NCBI GenBank assembly: GCA_947074335.1
Contig: CAMTPG010000076.1
Span: 1-9,513 of the forward strand
Direction: 5' to 3'
Source of the DNA: an uncultured Parabacteroides sp.
GTDB taxonomy: Bacteria; Bacteroidota; Bacteroidia; Bacteroidales; Tannerellaceae
DNA length: 9,513 nt
Numbering within the stretch: position 1 is the first letter of the stretch; each line of letters begins with the position of its first letter. The notes below the pieces were generated by a model, which ran no database searches, was not told where the DNA came from, and worked only from the letters and a program-made list of their open reading frames with translations. A program made the position numbers and the translations under genes. This document shows positions 7,096 through 9,513 of this stretch, one piece after another.

Positions 7096-9267
7096 TTATA
7101 ATTTTTTTAATCCGTTTAAGGCCAACTTATCCGGTGCCTCTTTGATACTGATGGCATATCCGCCGCCGCTTGCAGCTTTCAGGTTAAGTTTGCTTTTGTT
7201 TGTCAACACGCCTTTTTCGATCTGATAGGCCTGCGGATTGGTTTCCCAGTTTGCATCCGGTGCATCTTTATAGATTGTAGCTACATAGCTCTTTCCAGGT
7301 TCCAGGAAATCGAATGCAACAACAGACTGATGTCCGTTTTCGTCAGCAGTACATCCTACAAACCAGTTGTTGGTACCTTTCTCACGACGGGCAATAGTCA
7401 GATAATCACCCGGTTCTGCTTCCAGATAATGAGTTTCGTCCCAATCCAAAGCTACATCTTTAATAAATTGGAATGCATCCATAAACCGTTCATAATTTTC
7501 AGGGATATCGGCTGCCATCTGGAGCGGACTGTACATGGTAACATACAGTGCCAGCTGGCGGGCTAAAGTAGAGCGTACCTGCGAATTGTTTTCCGGGTTC
7601 ATTTGGTTACAACGGGTTTCGAAGATGCCGGGCGTATAATCCATAGGCCCGCCAATCAAACGTGTAAAGGGCAAAATCGTGGTATGATCGGTGTTGTTAC
7701 CGCCAAACGATTCGTATTCGGTACCGCGGGCAGATTCATTTCCTATCAGATTCGGATACGTACGACATAAACCTGTCGGACGAACAGCCTCGTGTGCATT
7801 CACCATCACACCATATTCTGCTGCTTTCTTAACGGCATAAAGATAATGATTATTCATGAATTGACCATAGTGATGTTCACCTCTTGGAATAATATTTCCC
7901 ACATAACCGCTTTTTACGCTGTTATATCCGTTATCTTTCATAAACTGATAGGCTTTATCCATGTGGCGTTCGTAATTTCTTACCGAAGCCGATGTTTCAT
8001 GATGCATCATCATTTTTATCCCTTTCGATGCGGCATAATCACGTACTTCGGCTACATTGAAATCAGGATAGGGAGTTACAAAGTCAAACACATAATCTTT
8101 ACTCATGGCAAACCAGTCTTCCCAGCCTTCATTCCAGCCTTCTACCAGTACAGCGTCAAATCCGTGATCGGCAGCAAAATCGATATACCGTTTTACATTC
8201 GCTGTATTGGCCGAATGGGTACCGTTGGGTTTTGTTTTGGTATAATCTGTTACACCCAATTTTACACTGTTAAGATCATTAGTATAAGCCCATGAACCTT
8301 TACCGGTGATCATATCCCACCATACACCCACATATTTAACGGGGGTAATCCATGATACATCTTCGTAAGCACAAGGCTCATTCAGATTCAGCGTAATGCG
8401 TGAAGCCAGGATATCGCGGGCATCATCACTTACGATAACAGTACGCCAGGGTGAGGTACAATCGGTCTGCATATGACCTTTATTACCCTGTGCATCCGGA
8501 GTAAGGCATGATTCGAATACCAGATTTTCCGGATTCAGGATCAGGTGCATACACGAATAGTCTACCAATGCTGCTTCGTGCAAATTGATATACAGGCCGT
8601 CGTCCGATTTCATCATCAGAGCCGTCTGTACACTAACCGGACGAATCGGAGTTTGTGAGGTATTAAAGGTAATGGCAGTCTCCATCAGACCTGGAATTTC
8701 CGACAATTTAGAGGTTGTATAATCATATTCCTGCGTATCAAAATCGCCCGGAATCCAGAATGCTTTATGATCACCCGCCATCGCAAACTGTGTATTTTCT
8801 TCTTCGATCACAAAATAATTCAGATTGGGCTGCTGCGGAAATTCATAACGAAATCCGAGTCCGTCGTTGAACAAACGAAAGCGCACCAGCATCTGTCGCT
8901 CTGTTTCAGGCTGCGTAAGCACAACCGCCATTTCATTATAATGATTACGAATCTCTTTCTCTTCGCCCCAAACCGGTTGCCACATTTCATCGAAAGAGCC
9001 GGTTTCGGTACTTGTCAGTTCGAATCCGCTGTTTAATGAAGTAGATACAGGATTTTCGCCCGGTTTCACGGTTAATCCGAGTTTACTGGGTTTAATTACC
9101 GGTTTTTGTTTGAAATTCAGCGTATAAACAGGCGTTCCGGCTTCGTTCATATCGAAGACCATCTCCAGATTTCCGTTTGGAGAATTCAGTTTCTGCTGCG
9201 CATCTGCACCCCATACGGCGCATGAGAGTAATGCTGCAGTCAACATTGCATTTTTTAAATTCATCAT
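7096..9267 (-). CDS. susB: SusB-type GH97 alpha-glucosidase, periplasmic
   Basis: A 723-residue glycoside hydrolase family 97 enzyme that matches B. thetaiotaomicron SusB (738 residues) closely over nearly its whole length, as I remember that sequence. SusB removes glucose from the non-reducing end of maltooligosaccharides, with calcium and inversion of configuration. An N-terminal beta-sandwich (about 25-300, with EEKEIRNHYNE and AFWIPGDFDTQEYDY) is followed by a (beta/alpha)8 barrel (about 310-600) and a C-terminal sandwich. Residues expected to act are all present: E180 (calcium; SusB E194), E424 in MMHHE (E439), E493 in NAHEA (E508), E511 in GNESARGTE (E526) and E517 (E532, the general acid). 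The constant offset of 15 across the barrel supports the alignment and inverting activity. The N-terminus looks like a signal-peptidase-I leader cut after GADA, before QQ, so the enzyme should be periplasmic. Tandem ATGs lie at 9267 and 9264; either may be used. It is the first gene of the visible operon, with 246 bases of non-coding sequence upstream. Confidence 0.97.
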   Translation of the reverse strand: MMNLKNAMLTAALLSCAVWGADAQQKLNSPNGNLEMVFDMNEAGTPVYTLNFKQKPVIKPSKLGLTVKPGENPVSTSLNSGFELTSTETGSFDEMWQPVWGEEKEIRNHYNEMAVVLTQPETERQMLVRFRLFNDGLGFRYEFPQQPNLNYFVIEEENTQFAMAGDHKAFWIPGDFDTQEYDYTTSKLSEIPGLMETAITFNTSQTPIRPVSVQTALMMKSDDGLYINLHEAALVDYSCMHLILNPENLVFESCLTPDAQGNKGHMQTDCTSPWRTVIVSDDARDILASRITLNLNEPCAYEDVSWITPVKYVGVWWDMITGKGSWAYTNDLNSVKLGVTDYTKTKPNGTHSANTANVKRYIDFAADHGFDAVLVEGWNEGWEDWFAMSKDYVFDFVTPYPDFNVAEVRDYAASKGIKMMMHHETSASVRNYERHMDKAYQFMKDNGYNSVKSGYVGNIIPRGEHHYGQFMNNHYLYAVKKAAEYGVMVNAHEAVRPTGLCRTYPNLIGNESARGTEYESFGGNNTDHTTILPFTRLIGGPMDYTPGIFETRCNQMNPENNSQVRSTLARQLALYVTMYSPLQMAADIPENYERFMDAFQFIKDVALDWDETHYLEAEPGDYLTIARREKGTNNWFVGCTADENGHQSVVAFDFLEPGKSYVATIYKDAPDANWETNPQAYQIEKGVLTNKSKLNLKAASGGGYAISIKEAPDKLALNGLKKL

Positions 9268-9306
9268 TTTTGGTATTAAATTCTATTACGTTTTTTCTTC
9301 TCTTTG

Positions 9307-9327
9307 CCGGCAGATTTATTCTGCCGG
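9307..9327 (-). promoter_or_regulatory. Perfect 8-bp G/C-rich hairpin in the susB leader
   Basis: CCGGCAGA pairs perfectly with TCTGCCGG around a 5-base A/U loop, about 40 bases before the susB ATG. Six of eight pairs are G-C. On the minus strand it is followed by CAAAGAGAAGAAAAAACG, not a U-run, so it does not look like an intrinsic terminator for transcription into susB. It could be a stabilising or regulatory structure of the sus mRNA leader, or an operator. The repeat is certain; the function is not. Confidence 0.5.
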
Positions 9328-9395
9328 ATGGTATTATTTTATTCCCGCGCCCTAACGGGGGAATTTAAATTGCATTGTTATTTATTCTATTTCCT

Positions 9396-9423
9396 TCGGC
9401 ATGCATTGTGAAACGGATGCCGA
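9396..9423. repeat. 7-bp inverted repeat TCGGCAT / ATGCCGA
   Basis: TCGGCAT at 9396-9402 is the exact reverse complement of ATGCCGA at 9417-9423, with 14 bases between. The size and spacing would fit either a small hairpin in the sus leader or a dyad bound by a dimeric regulator. No function can be assigned from sequence alone. Confidence 0.35.
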
Positions 9424-9459
9424 TGTGGTATCTGCTATTTGAATATAGATTGATATATG

Positions 9460-9511
9460 GATGACTCTTTAGAAGGCCAGGATACAAACCTCCCGTCCTT
9501 CTAAAGTCATC
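9460..9511. repeat. Long imperfect palindrome at the right edge
   Basis: GATGACTCTTTAGAAGG (9460-9476) pairs with CCTTCTAAAGTCATC (9497-9511): 15 pairs with a 2-base bulge (TC), around a 20-base spacer. It is by far the longest dyad in the window. Read on the minus strand, no U-run follows the stem, so a standard terminator of an upstream gene is not supported. On the plus strand the following bases lie outside the window and no plus-strand gene leads into it. It may be a processed or factor-dependent 3' end of the gene to the right, a regulator-binding dyad for sus, or a dispersed intergenic palindrome. Confidence 0.6.
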
Positions 9512-9513
9512 GT

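Larger units (their letters stand above)
1..9267 (-). other. Sus-type starch utilisation operon (susB-susC-susD-susE-susF')
   Basis: Five same-strand genes with gaps of 49, 21, 45 and 33 bases, in the order known for the B. thetaiotaomicron sus operon from susB to susF. No clear intrinsic terminator or internal promoter is visible in the gaps, so cotranscription is likely. In the known system the maltose-sensing regulator SusR activates the operon; neither susR, susA nor susG lies inside the window. The left boundary is artificial because the last gene is cut by the window edge. Confidence 0.88.
9268..9513. other. Non-coding region upstream of susB
   Basis: These 246 bases hold no convincing gene on either strand. 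They should contain the promoter and 5' leader of the sus operon if the operon begins at susB, but no clear Bacteroidota promoter (TTTG, about 20 bases, TAnnTTTG) is visible on the minus strand. Three inverted repeats lie inside (9307-9327, 9396-9423, 9460-9511), and a weaker 6-bp one pairs ATTCCC (9341-9346) with GGGAAT (9359-9364). The 30 bases before the susB ATG are A-rich and lack a strong Shine-Dalgarno sequence, as usual in this phylum. Confidence 0.7.

Noticed and set aside
7792..8295. A 167-codon open frame on the plus strand inside susB
   Set aside because: It is antisense to a strongly conserved GH97 gene, rich in His, Ile, Phe and Cys with no recognisable domain, as expected for the complement of a coding frame.
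9219..9267. Possible lipobox in the SusB leader (LLSC, Cys16)
   Set aside because: The -2 position is Leu, which is unusual, and a better signal-peptidase-I site (GADA before QQ) follows, as in periplasmic SusB. Not fully excluded.
9177..9368. Plus-strand open frame across the susB start and leader
   Set aside because: It overlaps the conserved susB signal peptide in antisense and has no recognisable product.
9440..9447. TATATTCA on the minus strand as a -7 promoter element (TAnnTTTG)
   Set aside because: It matches only six of eight positions including the two free ones, and no TTTG is found at the right distance upstream. Too weak to call.
9268..9513. Known riboswitch or invertible promoter upstream of susB
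   Set aside because: No recognised riboswitch core is seen. The dyad arms at 9460-9511 are only 20 bases apart, far too close to flank an invertible promoter.
1..9513. A previously undescribed system, CRISPR array, tRNA/rRNA gene or insertion sequence
   Set aside because: Every long coding region is explained by known Sus families. No regularly spaced direct repeats, RNA gene structures, transposase frames or terminal inverted repeats were seen.

Overview
The window is an almost purely minus-strand stretch of a Bacteroidota genome, most likely order Bacteroidales. It carries the core of a starch/maltodextrin utilisation locus of the Sus (starch utilisation system) type. The taxon is inferred from the tandem SusC/SusD pair, lipoproteins whose lipobox is followed by acidic residues, A/T-rich gene leaders without strong Shine-Dalgarno sequences, and a GH97 protein very close to Bacteroides thetaiotaomicron SusB as I remember that sequence. 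I cannot fix the genus.

Layout, in transcription order (right to left). A 246-base non-coding stretch (9268-9513) holds several inverted repeats. Then come susB (GH97 alpha-glucosidase, 9267-7096), susC (TonB-dependent outer-membrane transporter, 7046-4026), susD (surface starch-binding lipoprotein, 4004-2388), susE (surface glycan-binding lipoprotein, 2342-1152) and a second SusE/SusF-type lipoprotein, probably susF. The last one starts at 1118 and runs off the left edge, so it is absent from a search for complete open frames. Gaps between genes are 49, 21, 45 and 33 bases, which supports one operon. The order B-C-D-E-F matches the classical sus operon. The surface amylase (susG) would be expected beyond the left edge, and susA and/or the regulator susR beyond the right edge; neither is in view.

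How the parts work together (known for the families, inferred here). The SusD, SusE and SusF lipoproteins hold starch at the cell surface. SusD caps the SusC barrel, and SusC imports maltooligosaccharides using TonB energy. Periplasmic SusB then releases glucose from them. The sequence supports the starch assignment beyond synteny: the GH97 protein keeps all calcium and catalytic glutamates, and the SusD protein keeps an aromatic residue at each position of the starch-binding arc I recall from B. thetaiotaomicron SusD.

I found no evidence for a new kind of system. The least explained parts are non-coding: a long imperfect palindrome at the right edge (9460-9511), a perfect 8-bp hairpin in the susB leader (9307-9327), and a 7-bp A/T-rich hairpin just before the susC start (7057-7074).
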